Below, one piece after another: positions 26,187 through 36,721 of a stretch of 50,463 nucleotides of DNA (its first letter is position 1; every line of letters starts with the position of its first letter). The notes below the pieces were generated by a model. It was not told the DNA's origin, did no database searches, and saw nothing but the letters and a program-made list of their open reading frames with translations. Position numbers and translations under genes: made by a program. Source of the DNA: Betaproteobacteria bacterium (lineage in GTDB: Bacteria; Pseudomonadota; Gammaproteobacteria; Burkholderiales; Thiobacteraceae); contig JANYAU010000090.1 in assembly GCA_025361165.1 (NCBI GenBank), positions 1 through 50,463 on the forward strand, read 5' to 3'.

Positions 26187-27508
26187 CCCTGATCGCTTTC
26201 CTCGGTGCGCTGGGGATATTGATTGTCTTTCATGAGTTCGGGCATTACTTGGCGGCGCGCCTATGCGGCGTGAAAGTGCTGCGCTTTTCGCTGGGATTCG
26301 GTAAAGTGCTGTTCCTCAAGCAATTCACGCCGGGCGGCACGGAATGGGTAGTCGCTGCCTTTCCCTTGGGCGGCTATGTGAAGATGCTCGGCGAGCAGGA
26401 TGACAATGTGCGGCCGGAGGATTTGCCTTTTGCCTTTAACCGGCAATCCGTGGCGCGGCGGATATTCATTGTGGCGGCCGGGCCGATCGCCAATTTTGTG
26501 CTGGCGATTTTGATTTACTGGAGCTTATTCATGCATGGCATGCCGGGCCAGCGTCCGCTATTGGATACGCCGCCGCCGGCAACCGCCGCCGCGCGCGCAG
26601 GCATTGCCCATTGGGATGAGATTGAGGAAATTGGCAACGAACCAGTGCAAACTTGGGACGATGTGAATTGGCTGTTGGCGAAAAAAGTGGTCGATGGCGG
26701 CGAAGTTGAATTGTCGGTGCGCAATACGAATAATCAGATTGTGGTCAAGAATCTGCATTTAGCGGGTGTTAGCGGCGACGATCTCGATAAAGATTTTCTG
26801 AATAAACTGGGTTTTCGCCCCGCCAAAGCCGTACCTGCACGGCTAGGGGAAATTTTGGCGAATTCGCCCGCGGAGCACGCCGGACTCAAAATGGGTGATC
26901 TGATTTTAGCCGTCGACGGTGCAGCGGTGAGCGATTGGAACACTTTTTCCGCGGCAGTGCGCGCGAAGCCGGATAAATCGATTCTGCTGGACGTGCTACG
27001 CCAAGGTAATACGCGCTCGATCGCTGTGGTACCGAAGAGCCAGCAGGTACAGGGTCAAACCACCGGCCGTATCGGCGTGGCGCCCGATGTGTTGGTGAAA
27101 GTGCAATACCCGATAGGCCAGGCCTTGCTGCGGGGGACGATGAAATGCTGGGATACCAGTGTGTTTACCCTGAAAATGCTGGGGCAGATGGTAACGGGGA
27201 ATGTTTCCTGGCGGAATCTGAGCGGGCCATTGACTATTGCGCAGGTCGCGGGCGAAACCGCGCAGATCGGGTGGTTACCGTATTTGCTATTTATCGCCCT
27301 GGTGAGCGTGAGTCTAGGGGTGCTCAATCTGCTACCCGTGCCCATCCTGGATGGCGGACATTTGATGTATTATATGATCGAAGCGATCAAGGGGCGTCCG
27401 GTATCCATGCAGGTAATGGAAATCGGGCAGCGCGTGGGTATCGCGATGTTGATGATGCTCATGTCCGTCGCGCTCTATAACGATATCGTCCGGCAATTGG
27501 GACACTAA
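26180..27508 (+). CDS. rseP: site-2 membrane protease RseP
   Basis: A 442-residue zinc metalloprotease of the inner membrane. It carries out the second cut of the anti-sigma factor RseA in the sigma-E envelope-stress response and also clears signal-peptide remnants. The catalytic HEFGH is at residues 18-22, and the second motif is [12 protein letters not shown] near residue 382. Two PDZ regions lie in between (about 110-310). Position directly before bamA is standard and links it functionally to outer-membrane assembly stress. Starts within dxr. Confidence 0.97.
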   Translation: MLTLIAFLGALGILIVFHEFGHYLAARLCGVKVLRFSLGFGKVLFLKQFTPGGTEWVVAAFPLGGYVKMLGEQDDNVRPEDLPFAFNRQSVARRIFIVAAGPIANFVLAILIYWSLFMHGMPGQRPLLDTPPPATAAARAGIAHWDEIEEIGNEPVQTWDDVNWLLAKKVVDGGEVELSVRNTNNQIVVKNLHLAGVSGDDLDKDFLNKLGFRPAKAVPARLGEILANSPAEHAGLKMGDLILAVDGAAVSDWNTFSAAVRAKPDKSILLDVLRQGNTRSIAVVPKSQQVQGQTTGRIGVAPDVLVKVQYPIGQALLRGTMKCWDTSVFTLKMLGQMVTGNVSWRNLSGPLTIAQVAGETAQIGWLPYLLFIALVSVSLGVLNLLPVPILDGGHLMYYMIEAIKGRPVSMQVMEIGQRVGIAMLMMLMSVALYNDIVRQLGH

Positions 27509-27519
27509 AAACACATCCT

Positions 27520-29796
27520 ATGAAATCCAGATTCCTGATTCCCCTTCTCATGCTTTTGACCGGCCGGGCGTTTGCGTTCGAGCCCTTCACCATTAAAGAT
27601 ATTCGTGTCGAGGGCATCCAACGTACCGAAGCCGGCACCGTGTTCAGCTATATGCCGGTCAAAGTCGGTGATACTTTGGACGATGAGAAAGCCGCCGCCA
27701 CCATCAAAGCCTTATTCGCTACAGGCTTTTTCAAAGATGTGCGGCTGGAATACGAAAACGGCGTGCTCATTGTGCAAGTGCAAGAACGGCCAGCGATCGG
27801 GCAAATTGAATTCAAGGGAATGAAGGAATTCAGCAAGGATCAAATCAAGGATGGCTTCAAGCAAATTGGTCTCACCGAAGGCCGTACGTTTGATCGCGCC
27901 GTTTTGGATAAAGCCGAACAAGAAATGAAGCGCCAGTACTTATCGCGCGGCAAATACGCTGCCGAGGTGAAGACCACGGTCACGCCACTGGAGCGTAACC
28001 GGGTTGCGGTGCAATTTGATGTGGACGAGGGCGAATCCGCAAAAATCCGGCAAATCAATATCGTCGGCACGTCGGCTTATCGCGAAAAAGATTTGCTGTC
28101 GCTGCTCACGCTCACGCCGCCGAATTTGCTGACTTGGTATACCAAGAACGATCAATATTCCAAGCAAAAGCTGTCAGGGGACTTGGAGACGCTGCGCTCG
28201 TATTACCTCAATCGCGGCTATCTCGAATTTAATATTGATTCGACACAAGTACAGATCAGCCCTGATAAACAAGATATTTACATTACGATTAACGTGAGCG
28301 AGGGCAAGCGTTACACGGTTTCCGATGTCAAAGTCGCGGGCGAATTGACGCTAGGCGAGAAGGATCTGCGCAAGTTGATTAGCTTGCATTCGGGCGAAGT
28401 TTTTTCGCGCGAGAAGCTGACGGAATCGACGAAAGCCATCTCCGATCGACTGGGAAACGATGGCTATGCCTTCGCCAACGTGAACGCAGTGCCGGACTTG
28501 GATAAAGTCAATCAACGCGTCGCGTTTACCTTTTTCATCGACCCCGGTCGAAAGGTCTATGTACGACGTATTGCGATGTCTGGCAATACCAAAACCCGAG
28601 ATGAAGTCATCCGGCGTGAAGTCCGCCAATCTGAAGGCGGTTGGTATGCCCAGGACAAAATCAACCGTACGCGCGAGCGGCTTGATCATCTCGACTACTT
28701 CAAAGAGGTTAATATCGAAACACCGGCCGTGCCCGGCACCACCGATCAAGTGGACATGAATATCAGCGTGGAAGAAAAATCCACAGGAAGTATCATGGCC
28801 GGTGCGGGATTCGGCAGCGGCGAGGGATTGATATTAAGCGGTTCAATATCTCAGTCGAATGTATTAGGGTCAGGTAACTTTCTAGCAGTGCAAGTTAATA
28901 CGAGCAAAATTAACAAGGTCTATTCACTCTCTTATACCAACCCCTATTACACCGATGATGGTATGAGCCTTGGTTTTGAGGGCTATATACGCGACACGGA
29001 TACAAGTTCCTTGTCGACCGTTACCAGTTACACCACCAAATCCAAAGGTGTGAACATGAGCACGGGGGTGCCGCTCAACGAGACGGATCGAATCAATTTC
29101 GGTCTCGGTTACGACCATACGAGCCTGACGCTAGCGACTACTGCATCACAATCTTATGTCGATTTCGTCAATACCTTCGGCACGACCTATTCGACTTTGA
29201 ACGGCAGTGTCAGTTGGGCGCGGGACAGCTTGAACAACCGCGTCATGCCAACCACCGGGATAGTCCAGCGCGCATCCACCGAGGTTGGTTTGCCGGGCGG
29301 CAATTTGCAATACTATAAGCTGAATTACCAGCAGCAGTGGTACCACCCTCTCACCAAAGATTACACGCTCATGCTAAATGGCGAGATTGGTTTAGCGAAT
29401 GGCTTGGGCGGCAAACCGCTCCCCTTCTTCAAGAACTATTACGCTGGCGGTATCACATCGGTAAGGGGTTACAAGGCAGGGGCATTGGGGCCAAAAGATA
29501 CGAATGGCAATGCGACCGGGGGGGCGAGACGGCTTGTAACCAATGCGGAATTATTCTTGCCAATGCCCGGTCTCGGGCAGAACAAATCGATACGCTTAAG
29601 CGCCTTTTTTGATGCGGGGGAGATCGTGCCGGCCGGTACTTCATTTAGTACAAGTGCGCTGCGCTATTCAACGGGTCTTGGCCTGACTTGGGTGTCGCCG
29701 GTCGGCCCCTTACGCTTTAGCCTGGGTTTCCCGCTTAACGCTAAGCCAGACGACAAGAGAGAAGTATTCCAATTTCAATTAGGCAGTGTGTTTTAG
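27520..29796 (+). CDS. bamA: outer membrane protein assembly factor BamA
   Basis: A 758-residue Omp85 protein, the core of the BAM complex that folds beta-barrel proteins into the outer membrane. A signal peptide (LIPLLMLLTGRAFAFEPF) is followed by five POTRA domains (about residues 22-420; FTIKDIRVEGIQRTEAGTVF opens the first) and a 16-strand barrel. The lid-loop VRGYKAG motif is near residue 647. The protein ends in phenylalanine (QLGSVF), as required for recognition by BAM. It starts 11 bp after rseP. Confidence 0.98.
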   Translation: MKSRFLIPLLMLLTGRAFAFEPFTIKDIRVEGIQRTEAGTVFSYMPVKVGDTLDDEKAAATIKALFATGFFKDVRLEYENGVLIVQVQERPAIGQIEFKGMKEFSKDQIKDGFKQIGLTEGRTFDRAVLDKAEQEMKRQYLSRGKYAAEVKTTVTPLERNRVAVQFDVDEGESAKIRQINIVGTSAYREKDLLSLLTLTPPNLLTWYTKNDQYSKQKLSGDLETLRSYYLNRGYLEFNIDSTQVQISPDKQDIYITINVSEGKRYTVSDVKVAGELTLGEKDLRKLISLHSGEVFSREKLTESTKAISDRLGNDGYAFANVNAVPDLDKVNQRVAFTFFIDPGRKVYVRRIAMSGNTKTRDEVIRREVRQSEGGWYAQDKINRTRERLDHLDYFKEVNIETPAVPGTTDQVDMNISVEEKSTGSIMAGAGFGSGEGLILSGSISQSNVLGSGNFLAVQVNTSKINKVYSLSYTNPYYTDDGMSLGFEGYIRDTDTSSLSTVTSYTTKSKGVNMSTGVPLNETDRINFGLGYDHTSLTLATTASQSYVDFVNTFGTTYSTLNGSVSWARDSLNNRVMPTTGIVQRASTEVGLPGGNLQYYKLNYQQQWYHPLTKDYTLMLNGEIGLANGLGGKPLPFFKNYYAGGITSVRGYKAGALGPKDTNGNATGGARRLVTNAELFLPMPGLGQNKSIRLSAFFDAGEIVPAGTSFSTSALRYSTGLGLTWVSPVGPLRFSLGFPLNAKPDDKREVFQFQLGSVF

Positions 29797-29802
29797 GAGT
29801 CA

Positions 29803-30306
29803 TTGAAGGTGAACGGAAAAAATATATTGCTAGGCATGATGTTGCTCATGTCGGCGCAAATGGTTAGCGCCGCTGAACTGAAAATTGGTTTCGTGAATAC
29901 TGAACGGGTGTTTCGCGAATCGGCGCCGGCTGTGCGAGCGAGTAAGAAATTAGAAAAAGAATTTGCCGCGCGCGATCAGGATATTCAAAAATTGGCAAAG
30001 CAGTTTCGCGACCTACAGGCACACCTCGAAAAAGAAAATGTGACCATGAGCGAAGCAGACCGGCGCAACAAAGAGCGCGACTTAGCCAATTTGAATCGCG
30101 ATCTGCAGCGTGCGCAGCGTGAATTTCGTGAAGATCTGAACGTGCGCCAAAACGAAGAGCGGGCGGCATTTCAGGATCGTGTTAATAAAGCAATTGGTGA
30201 TCTTGCAGAGCGCGAGAAATTCGATTTGATCCTGCAAGAAGCGGTTTTTATCAGTCCTCGCATCGACATTACCGACAAAGTGCTGCGCGCGCTCGCGGAC
30301 AAATAG
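29803..30306 (+). CDS. skp: periplasmic chaperone Skp / OmpH
   Basis: About 165 residues. A signal peptide ends at VSAAELKIG, then the conserved IGFVNTERVFRESAPA strand is followed by a long charged coiled coil (about 45-125), the tentacle of the Skp trimer. Skp holds unfolded outer-membrane proteins in the periplasm for BamA, its upstream neighbour. The start is TTG 29803, but GTG 29809 is an alternative because AGGAG (29795-29799) is nine bases from it and only three from the TTG. Only a few bases separate it from lpxD. Confidence 0.94.
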   Translation: MKVNGKNILLGMMLLMSAQMVSAAELKIGFVNTERVFRESAPAVRASKKLEKEFAARDQDIQKLAKQFRDLQAHLEKENVTMSEADRRNKERDLANLNRDLQRAQREFREDLNVRQNEERAAFQDRVNKAIGDLAEREKFDLILQEAVFISPRIDITDKVLRALADK

Positions 30307-30314
30307 CCTAGACG

Positions 30315-31361
30315 GTGACTCAAGACATCCACGTCAATCTGGGTGAGTTGATACGCACTTTCGGCGGCGAGTTAATCGGCGGCGCCGATGTCGTGATCAG
30401 CGGGGTGGCAACGCTTGCCAGCGCCGGCCCAAACGACATTGCATTTCTATCGAATGCCAAGTATCGCTCTCTGCTGCCTGACACGCGCGCTGGCGCCGTT
30501 ATTTTGGGCGTACAAGATCAGGATGCAACCCCCTTGCCGCGCATCATCACCAGCAATCCCTACGCCTATATGGCCAAAGTGTCGGCTTTTTTCCATCCTG
30601 TAGCGCGGCCCGAGCCGGGAATTGACTCTACTGCGGTGGTAGAAGCAACAGCGACGATTGCGTCTGACGCGTCCATCGGCCCGCATGCGGTGATCGCCAA
30701 ACACGCCAGCATTGGCGCCCGTGTGGTGATCGGCGCAGGGTGCTACGTTGGCGCAGACGTCGAGATTGGCGCGGACACTTTCCTTTACCCGGGAGTGGTA
30801 ATTTATGCCGCTTGTAAACTGGGCGCGCGTGGGATTTTGCATTCCGGGGTGGTCATCGGCGCCGATGGTTTTGGCATTGCACAGGAACACGGCCACTGGC
30901 ACAAAGTGCCGCAAGTCGGGCGCGTGGTGATCGGTGATGATGTCGAGATCGGCGCCAATACCACCGTCGATCGTGGCGCCTTGGAGGATACCGTGATCGA
31001 GGATGGGGTGAAACTGGATAACCAGATTCAAGTCGCGCACAACGTCCGTATCGGCGCGCATACCGCGATTGCTGGCTGCGTCGGAATCGCGGGCAGTACC
31101 ACCATAGGCAAGCACTGCATGATAGGCGGTGCTGCCATGATTTTAGGGCATCTCAGCATAGCTGACGGCACGACGATTTCAACCGGCACCATGGTGACCA
31201 AGACCATTGATGAACCCGGCACGTACACAGCAATGTGGGCGGCGATGCCGCATCGTGAATGGCTAAAGGGTGTGGCCCAGCTACGCCGGATGGATGAGTT
31301 GATGCGCCGCCTGCGCGAGTTGGAAGAAAAAATTCAAGCACTGGAAAGGAAATCGTCGTGA
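30315..31361 (+). CDS. lpxD: UDP-3-O-(3-hydroxyacyl)glucosamine N-acyltransferase
   Basis: A 348-residue enzyme for the third lipid A step, adding the second hydroxyacyl chain from acyl carrier protein. The N-terminal uridine-binding domain shows [21 protein letters not shown] left-handed beta-helix of hexapeptide repeats runs from about residue 110 to 315. It contains [20 protein letters not shown], with the catalytic histidine region, and [20 protein letters not shown]. The start is GTG 30315. Its TGA overlaps the fabZ GTG in GTGA, so translation is coupled. Confidence 0.97.
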   Translation: MTQDIHVNLGELIRTFGGELIGGADVVISGVATLASAGPNDIAFLSNAKYRSLLPDTRAGAVILGVQDQDATPLPRIITSNPYAYMAKVSAFFHPVARPEPGIDSTAVVEATATIASDASIGPHAVIAKHASIGARVVIGAGCYVGADVEIGADTFLYPGVVIYAACKLGARGILHSGVVIGADGFGIAQEHGHWHKVPQVGRVVIGDDVEIGANTTVDRGALEDTVIEDGVKLDNQIQVAHNVRIGAHTAIAGCVGIAGSTTIGKHCMIGGAAMILGHLSIADGTTISTGTMVTKTIDEPGTYTAMWAAMPHREWLKGVAQLRRMDELMRRLRELEEKIQALERKSS

Positions 31362-31804
31362 GCGCCATGGATATCCACGAAATTCTGCAATATTTGCCGC
31401 ACCGTTTTCCCTTTCTCATGGTAGATCGAGTCGAGGAAGTGGAACCGGGCAAGCGCATCGTCGCCATCAAGAATGTCACCATCAACGAACCGTTCTTCCC
31501 CGGTCATTTTCCCAATCGGCCGGTGATGCCGGGGGTATTGATTCTGGAAGCGATGGCGCAAGTGGCGGCGATTCTGTCGTTCAAAACTGCGGGTACCAAG
31601 CCCGACGCCAACTCGGTTTATTATTTTGTCGGCATCGACAAGGCCCGGTTCAAGCGGCCGGTGGAACCCGGCGATCAATTGCGCCTAGATGTGCAGGTAT
31701 TGCGCACGATCAAGGGTATTTGGAAGTTCGCGGGTAAAGCCACAGTGGGCGAATACACCGTGGCCGAGGCCGAACTCATGTGCACGGTACGTAACGTCGC
31801 ATGA
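31358..31804 (+). CDS. fabZ: 3-hydroxyacyl-ACP dehydratase FabZ
   Basis: A 148-residue hotdog-fold dehydratase of type II fatty-acid synthesis. It competes with LpxA/LpxD for 3-hydroxyacyl-ACP, hence the conserved location between them. The catalytic H50 lies in [20 protein letters not shown] and E64 in [11 protein letters not shown], the usual 14-residue spacing. [20 protein letters not shown] is the N-terminal signature. GTG 31358 overlaps lpxD; ATG 31367 is an alternative. Its stop overlaps the lpxA ATG by four bases. Confidence 0.97.
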   Translation: MSAMDIHEILQYLPHRFPFLMVDRVEEVEPGKRIVAIKNVTINEPFFPGHFPNRPVMPGVLILEAMAQVAAILSFKTAGTKPDANSVYYFVGIDKARFKRPVEPGDQLRLDVQVLRTIKGIWKFAGKATVGEYTVAEAELMCTVRNVA

Positions 31805-32574
31805 TTCACGCGACTGCCATTGTTCATCCGCGCGCGCATATTGGCGCCAATGTCAGCATTGGGCCGTACGCGATTATCGGCGAGCACGTTGCGCTGGGTG
31901 AGGGCACCAGCGTCGGCGCGCATGCCATCCTCACCGGCCACACGAGCATCGGCCGCGAGAACCGGATTTTCCAATTCGTTTCGCTAGGCGAAGTACCGCA
32001 GGACAAGAAATATGCGGGCGAACCAACGCGTCTCGACATCGGCGACCGCAACGTCATTCGCGAATTTTGCACCTTCAACATCGGCACTGCCCAGGATATC
32101 GGCGTCACGCGCATCGGCGACGACAATTGGATCATGGCTTACGTGCATATCGCGCACGATTGCCAGGTCGGAAATCACACTATTTTCGCCAACAATACTG
32201 CGCTCGCGGGCCATGTCACTGTCGGCGATTACGCCGTATTGGGCGGTTATACCGGCGTGCATCAATTCTGCAAAATCGGTGAACACGTTATTACCGCCAT
32301 TAACTCAGTGGTGTACAAAGATATTCCGCCTTACGTGATGGCGGTGGGCAGCGACGGGGCCAAACCTAATGGCATCAATAGCGAAGGCCTCAAGCGCCGT
32401 GGTTTTACACCGCAAGCTATCGCCGCAGTAAAGCAAGCCTATAAAACACTGTATCGCAGTGGGCTAACCCTGGAAGAAGCGAAAGCGGCATTACTGGATC
32501 AAGCGCGCGAGCATCCTGAAATCCAGCCGATGTTGGATTTTCTTTCCAGCGCGACACGCGGCATTATTCGTTAA
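31801..32574 (+). CDS. lpxA: UDP-N-acetylglucosamine acyltransferase
   Basis: A 257-residue enzyme for the first lipid A step. Hexapeptide repeats run from about residue 5 to 185. The catalytic histidine is H119 in [13 protein letters not shown], and the helical C-terminus has [12 protein letters not shown]. The strand [11 protein letters not shown] replaces the enterobacterial IRESVTIHRGT. As far as I recall, this matches the Neisseria/betaproteobacterial form, and so supports the taxonomic placement. It starts in an ATGA overlap with fabZ and is followed by lpxB after 6 bp. Confidence 0.97.
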   Translation: MIHATAIVHPRAHIGANVSIGPYAIIGEHVALGEGTSVGAHAILTGHTSIGRENRIFQFVSLGEVPQDKKYAGEPTRLDIGDRNVIREFCTFNIGTAQDIGVTRIGDDNWIMAYVHIAHDCQVGNHTIFANNTALAGHVTVGDYAVLGGYTGVHQFCKIGEHVITAINSVVYKDIPPYVMAVGSDGAKPNGINSEGLKRRGFTPQAIAAVKQAYKTLYRSGLTLEEAKAALLDQAREHPEIQPMLDFLSSATRGIIR

Positions 32575-32580
32575 GCGCAC

Positions 32581-33738
32581 ATGGCACACATCCGCATTGC
32601 CGTCGTCGCTGGCGAGGCGTCGGGGGATCTGCTGGGAAGCCATCTTGTCGCCGCTTTACGCGCCCGACTACCTACGGCGGAATTTATCGGGATCGGCGGA
32701 CCGAAGATGATCGCTGCCGGCGTGCACTCGTTTTTCCCCATGGAGAAATTGGCGGTACGCGGCTATGTGGAAGCTATCAAAAGCCTGCCGCGCATTCTCG
32801 CGATACGCCACCAACTCAAACGCAAATTACGCGCCTTGCAGCCGCAACTGTTCATCGGTGTCGACGCGCCCGACTTTAATTTAGGGCTCGAACGCTATTT
32901 ACGCAAGCGGGGCATCACGACTGTGCATTTCGCCAGCCCCTCGATCTGGGCCTGGCGTGGTAGCCGCATTCATAAAATCAAGCGCGCCGTGGATCATATG
33001 CTGGTGTTGTTTCCGTTCGAAAAAGCACTTTACGATCAAGCGGGCATTCCTGCCACCTATGTGGGCCATCCGCTCGCCGATGTCATCCCCCTGGAAATTG
33101 ATCGCCAAGCTGCGCGTGATCAGCTCAAACTAAGCCATGATGCGATTATCGTGGCCCTGCTGCCTGGCAGCCGCCAAAGCGAGCTGGCACTGCATGCGGA
33201 TCTCTTTATCCAAACCGCGCAACGCTTGCAGGAGCAGATACCGGACATCCAGTTTCTGGTGCCGCTCACCACCAAAGAGACACGCGCTTTATTTGAAAAC
33301 GCTTTGTACCGCAATGCCGCACAGGACATGCGTCTCGTCATCATTTTCGGGCATGCCCAGGAAACGATGGCAGCAGCAGATTGCGTGCTGGTCGCCTCGG
33401 GCACCGCAACGCTGGAGGCGGCGCTCATCAAACGGCCGATGGTGATTACTTATCGCGTGCCTAAGCTCACCTACCGGATGATGTGGAGAGGGCGTTACCT
33501 CCCTTATGTCGGGCTTCCCAACGTGCTGGCTGGCCGCTTTGTGGTGCCGGAGTTACTGCAAGACGAGGCGACGCCGGACAATTTGGCGCAAGCCGTGCGC
33601 AACTGGCTCGAAGATAAGCGCGCTAGCACGGCGCTGGCTGGAGAATTCCAGCGTATGCATCTCGCGCTGCGGCAAAATACCGCGCAACGCGCCACCGATG
33701 CGATACTCACGCTGTTACACGCGCGCGGCTTATGCTGA
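32581..33738 (+). CDS. lpxB: lipid A disaccharide synthase
   Basis: A 385-residue GT-B glycosyltransferase (family 19) that joins UDP-diacylglucosamine and lipid X. Signature segments are [16 protein letters not shown] at the N-terminus, [40 protein letters not shown] and [10 protein letters not shown]. The donor-site region near residue 275 has [20 protein letters not shown]. It completes the lpxD-fabZ-lpxA-lpxB set and overlaps rnhB by 7 bases. Confidence 0.97.
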   Translation: MAHIRIAVVAGEASGDLLGSHLVAALRARLPTAEFIGIGGPKMIAAGVHSFFPMEKLAVRGYVEAIKSLPRILAIRHQLKRKLRALQPQLFIGVDAPDFNLGLERYLRKRGITTVHFASPSIWAWRGSRIHKIKRAVDHMLVLFPFEKALYDQAGIPATYVGHPLADVIPLEIDRQAARDQLKLSHDAIIVALLPGSRQSELALHADLFIQTAQRLQEQIPDIQFLVPLTTKETRALFENALYRNAAQDMRLVIIFGHAQETMAAADCVLVASGTATLEAALIKRPMVITYRVPKLTYRMMWRGRYLPYVGLPNVLAGRFVVPELLQDEATPDNLAQAVRNWLEDKRASTALAGEFQRMHLALRQNTAQRATDAILTLLHARGLC

Positions 33739-34295
33739 TCTGCGGCGTGGATGAGGCGGGTAGGGGGCCCCTGGTCGGCGCGGTGTTCGCGGCGGCGGTG
33801 ATCCTCGATCCGAAGCAACCGATTCAAGGCTTGGCGGACTCCAAGAAGCTTTCTGAAAAACGCCGCGAGCAATTGGAAATTGAAATTAAAGCACGGTCTC
33901 TGGCGTGGGCCATCGCCTATGCCGATGCAGAAGAAATCGACCGTTTGAATATTCTGCAAGCAACCCTGCTCGCCATGCAGCGCGCGATAGCGGGGCTAGC
34001 GATCCGGCCCACGCGCGCCCTGATCGACGGCAACCGTTGTCCGCGGCTGGAAATAGAGGCGCAAGCCATCGTCAAGGGCGATGCCACGGTGCCGGAAATT
34101 TCTGCCGCCTCGATTCTGGCGAAGACCGCGCGCGATGCCGAGATGCGCCTACTCCATCTGCAATTTCCACAATATGGTTTCGATCAGCATAAAGGTTATC
34201 CAACGCCGGTGCACCTCGCAGCCTTGCAACAGTATGGTGCCTGCCCCGAGCATAGACGTAGTTTTTCACCGGTCGCCCGGGTTCTTAATCAATAG
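33732..34295 (+). CDS. rnhB: ribonuclease HII
   Basis: A 187-residue type 2 RNase H that removes ribonucleotides misincorporated into DNA and RNA of RNA-DNA hybrids. The active-site start [16 protein letters not shown] carries D7 and E8. ALIDGNRCP and [13 protein letters not shown] hold the other carboxylates. The GYPTPVHL motif near the C-terminus is also typical. It is the last gene of the conserved lpx block and its start overlaps lpxB. Confidence 0.97.
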   Translation: MLICGVDEAGRGPLVGAVFAAAVILDPKQPIQGLADSKKLSEKRREQLEIEIKARSLAWAIAYADAEEIDRLNILQATLLAMQRAIAGLAIRPTRALIDGNRCPRLEIEAQAIVKGDATVPEISAASILAKTARDAEMRLLHLQFPQYGFDQHKGYPTPVHLAALQQYGACPEHRRSFSPVARVLNQ

Positions 34296-34304
34296 GAGAG
34301 TTGC

Positions 34305-34766
34305 ATGGACCAACGTATTGCACTGCTGTTACATATCTTAGGCGTGGTCGTATGGGTCGGCGGGATGTTTTTCGCCTACGTGGCGCTACGCCCGGCAGCG
34401 GTACAAACGCTATCGCCCCCACAGCGCTTGCCACTGTGGGCCGCGACCTTTGATCGTTTTTTCCCCTGGGTGTGGTTGTCCGTGATCGCCTTATTCGGCA
34501 GCGGTTTGTATCTCATCGCCGGCTATGGCGGTTTTAGTGCAATGGCGCTGTATATTTCAGCGATGTTCGCGGTCGGGGTACTCATGTTGCTGATTTTCGG
34601 GCATGTGTATTTTGCGGCCTATCGGCGCTTGAGAAAGAACGTCGCAAAACAGGAATGGAAAGCTGCTGGCGCTGCCTTGGCACAAATTCGCATGCTTATT
34701 GGAATTAATCTAAGCCTTGGAATTATCAACGTATTTATTGCTATCCTCGGGAAGTTTTTCGTCTGA
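34305..34766 (+). CDS. CopD-family-like integral membrane protein
   Basis: A 153-residue protein with four predicted membrane helices (about residues 5-28, 50-72, 80-102 and 127-150). The first helix pattern LHILGVVVWVGGMFFAYVAL and the LPLWAATFDRFFPWVW segment resemble CopD/PcoD-type copper-resistance membrane proteins and related small proteins of unknown function. AGGAG lies before the ATG. It follows rnhB by 9 bp and probably belongs to the same transcript. No copper gene is nearby, so a role in copper transport is not supported by context. Confidence 0.65.
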   Translation: MDQRIALLLHILGVVVWVGGMFFAYVALRPAAVQTLSPPQRLPLWAATFDRFFPWVWLSVIALFGSGLYLIAGYGGFSAMALYISAMFAVGVLMLLIFGHVYFAAYRRLRKNVAKQEWKAAGAALAQIRMLIGINLSLGIINVFIAILGKFFV

Positions 34767-34768
34767 GC

Positions 34769-34795
34769 TAAAGACCACCCCAATCTTGACGTAGT
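34769..34795 (+). promoter_or_regulatory. possible sigma-28-like promoter upstream of motA
   Basis: TAAAGACC (34769-34776), 11 bases, then GACGTAGT (34788-34795). The TAAAG and the G-CG of the -10 region fit the FliA consensus with correct spacing, but the rest of the -10 element does not. A TTGACG at 34786-34791 could instead serve a sigma-70 promoter, with a poor -10. Confidence 0.3.
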
Positions 34796-34914
34796 TATAT
34801 CCAGGCTATAGCTACATCGACACTTCCCGCCTGGTGTCTCGCACCGAATTTTTCTTCGGCTGTGCGTAGCTGTTGCGCAATACGCATTTTCGCCATCGAC
34901 GAGGCACTACACAC

Positions 34915-35775
34915 ATGTTTGTAATTATTGGCTACATTGCCGTGCTGGGTTCAGTCCTGGGCGGTTTTATGCTCGCCGGCGGTCATGTTGCAGCCTTGCT
35001 GCAGCCAATCGAATTTCTCATGATCGGCGGCGCGGCCGGGGGTGCGTTCATGGTCGCCTATGGCGGCAAGCCGCTCAAGGCGACGTTGAAAGTTTTGCCG
35101 CAAGTTTTCAAGGGCTCCCAGTACACCAAGGCTTTGTATATGGAGCTACTCTCGCTACTGTATGAAATCCTGGCTAAGGTGCGTAAAGAGGGTTTGATGT
35201 CGATCGAGAATGATGTCGAGAACCCCCATGAAAGCGCTTTATTTTCCAAGTATCCGGCGATCGCATCGAATCATCATGCGATCGAATTCATTACGGATTA
35301 TTTGCGCTTGATGGTGAGCGGCAGTCTGAACGCGTTCGAGATTGAGAATTTAATGGATAACGAAATTGAAACTCACCATCATGAGGGAGAGGTTCCAGTG
35401 AATGCCGTTGCCAAGATCGGGGATGCCATGCCGGCATTCGGTATCGTGGCCGCGGTGATGGGAGTAGTGCACACCATGGAATCCGTGGGGCTGCCGCCAG
35501 CCGAGTTAGGGATTCTCATTGCGCACGCCTTGGTCGGGACCTTCCTCGGCATCTTGCTCGCTTATGGTTTTGTCGGTCCGCTTTCAACTGTGCTGGAATT
35601 TAAGCTGAACGAATCCACCAAGTTTTACCAATGCATCAAAGTCACGCTGCTGGCGAGTCTGAACGGCTATGCACCGCAAGTGGCGGTGGAATTCGGACGC
35701 AAAGTGCTGTATTCCACCGAGCGCCCCACCTTCCTCGAATTGGAAGAAGAAGTGAAGCAACGCAAACATAAATAA
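34915..35775 (+). CDS. motA: flagellar motor stator protein MotA
   Basis: About 286 residues with four membrane helices. With MotB it forms the proton-driven stator of the flagellar motor. The first helix is FVIIGYIAVLGSVLGGFMLA. The large cytoplasmic loop carries the charged rotor-contacting segment (about residues 75-160). The last two helices include KIGDAMPAFGIVAAVMGVVH and ALVGTFLGILLAYGFVGPLS with the conserved prolines. ATG 34915 is chosen for family length and GAGG at 34901-34904; an in-frame ATG at 34873 adds 14 unlikely residues. The spacing to motB is 6 bp. Confidence 0.96.
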   Translation: MFVIIGYIAVLGSVLGGFMLAGGHVAALLQPIEFLMIGGAAGGAFMVAYGGKPLKATLKVLPQVFKGSQYTKALYMELLSLLYEILAKVRKEGLMSIENDVENPHESALFSKYPAIASNHHAIEFITDYLRLMVSGSLNAFEIENLMDNEIETHHHEGEVPVNAVAKIGDAMPAFGIVAAVMGVVHTMESVGLPPAELGILIAHALVGTFLGILLAYGFVGPLSTVLEFKLNESTKFYQCIKVTLLASLNGYAPQVAVEFGRKVLYSTERPTFLELEEEVKQRKHK

Positions 35776-35781
35776 TCAGCT

Positions 35782-36717
35782 ATGAGCGACGATTCCCAAC
35801 GACCTATTATCGTCCGGCGCATCAAGAAAGCTGCGCACGGGCACCATGGCGGCGCATGGAAAATCGCCTATGCGGATTTCGTTACGGCGATGATGGCGTT
35901 CTTCCTATTGATGTGGTTGTTGGGTTCCACCACCAAAGCGACGCGCGAGGGCATTGCTGAATATTTCAAAACACCGTTGAAAGTGTCGATGAGCGGCGGC
36001 TCCGGGGCGGGCGATGCGTCCAGCGTTATCCAAGGGGGTGGTTCTGATCTGACGCGTACCACCGGCCAAGTACAAAAAACTTCCACGCCGGCAAAAAAGA
36101 AGACTATCAACCTCGAAGCGGCCAAGGCTGAGGCGATGCGCAAAGAGAAAGCGAAACTGGAAGAACTGAAGGCGAAGCTGGATAAAAAAATCGACTCGCA
36201 ACCCATCCTTAAGCAGTTCAAAAAACAACTCTTGATCGATATCACCGCCGAAGGACTGCGGATTCAAATCGTCGATGAAAAGAATCGCCCGATGTTCAAT
36301 ATCGGTAGCGCCGTATTGCAACCCTATGCAAAAGAAATTCTGGGCGAAATTGCCAAAGTGCTAAACGATGTACCCAATAGCATCAGCCTGTCGGGGCACA
36401 CGGATGCCACACCCTATTCTGGCGGCGAACGCGGCTACAGCAATTGGGAGCTCTCTGCGGACCGGGCAAACGCTTGCCGCCGCGAACTGGTCGGGGGCGG
36501 CATCGCAGATGGCAAGATTTTGCGCGTGGTCGGCCTGTCGTCCGCGGTCATGTTCGATAAAACCGATCCCAGCAATCCGATCAATCGACGCATCAGCATT
36601 ATCGTCATGAACAAACAGACGGAAGATGCGGTGCGTAACGATGGCGGAAAATTGGAAGTGCCGCAAGACAAGTTGAAGGAAGTCACCGATGCCACGCCAG
36701 CTAAGCCTTCACCTTAA
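35782..36717 (+). CDS. motB: flagellar motor stator protein MotB
   Basis: A 311-residue stator subunit. One membrane helix (about residues 28-48, YADFVTAMMAFFLLMWLLGS) carries the proton-binding aspartate D32, at the same number as in E. coli. A linker rich in Lys/Ala/Glu (about 110-140) follows. The OmpA-like peptidoglycan-binding domain has ISLSGHTDATPYSGGERGYS, then NWELSADRANACRREL and NPINRRISIIVM. The sequence IIVRRIKKAAHGHHGGAWKI before the helix is typical of MotB. The gene pair lies about 18 kb from the filament cluster. Confidence 0.97.
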   Translation: MSDDSQRPIIVRRIKKAAHGHHGGAWKIAYADFVTAMMAFFLLMWLLGSTTKATREGIAEYFKTPLKVSMSGGSGAGDASSVIQGGGSDLTRTTGQVQKTSTPAKKKTINLEAAKAEAMRKEKAKLEELKAKLDKKIDSQPILKQFKKQLLIDITAEGLRIQIVDEKNRPMFNIGSAVLQPYAKEILGEIAKVLNDVPNSISLSGHTDATPYSGGERGYSNWELSADRANACRRELVGGGIADGKILRVVGLSSAVMFDKTDPSNPINRRISIIVMNKQTEDAVRNDGGKLEVPQDKLKEVTDATPAKPSP

Positions 36718-36721
36718 CGCA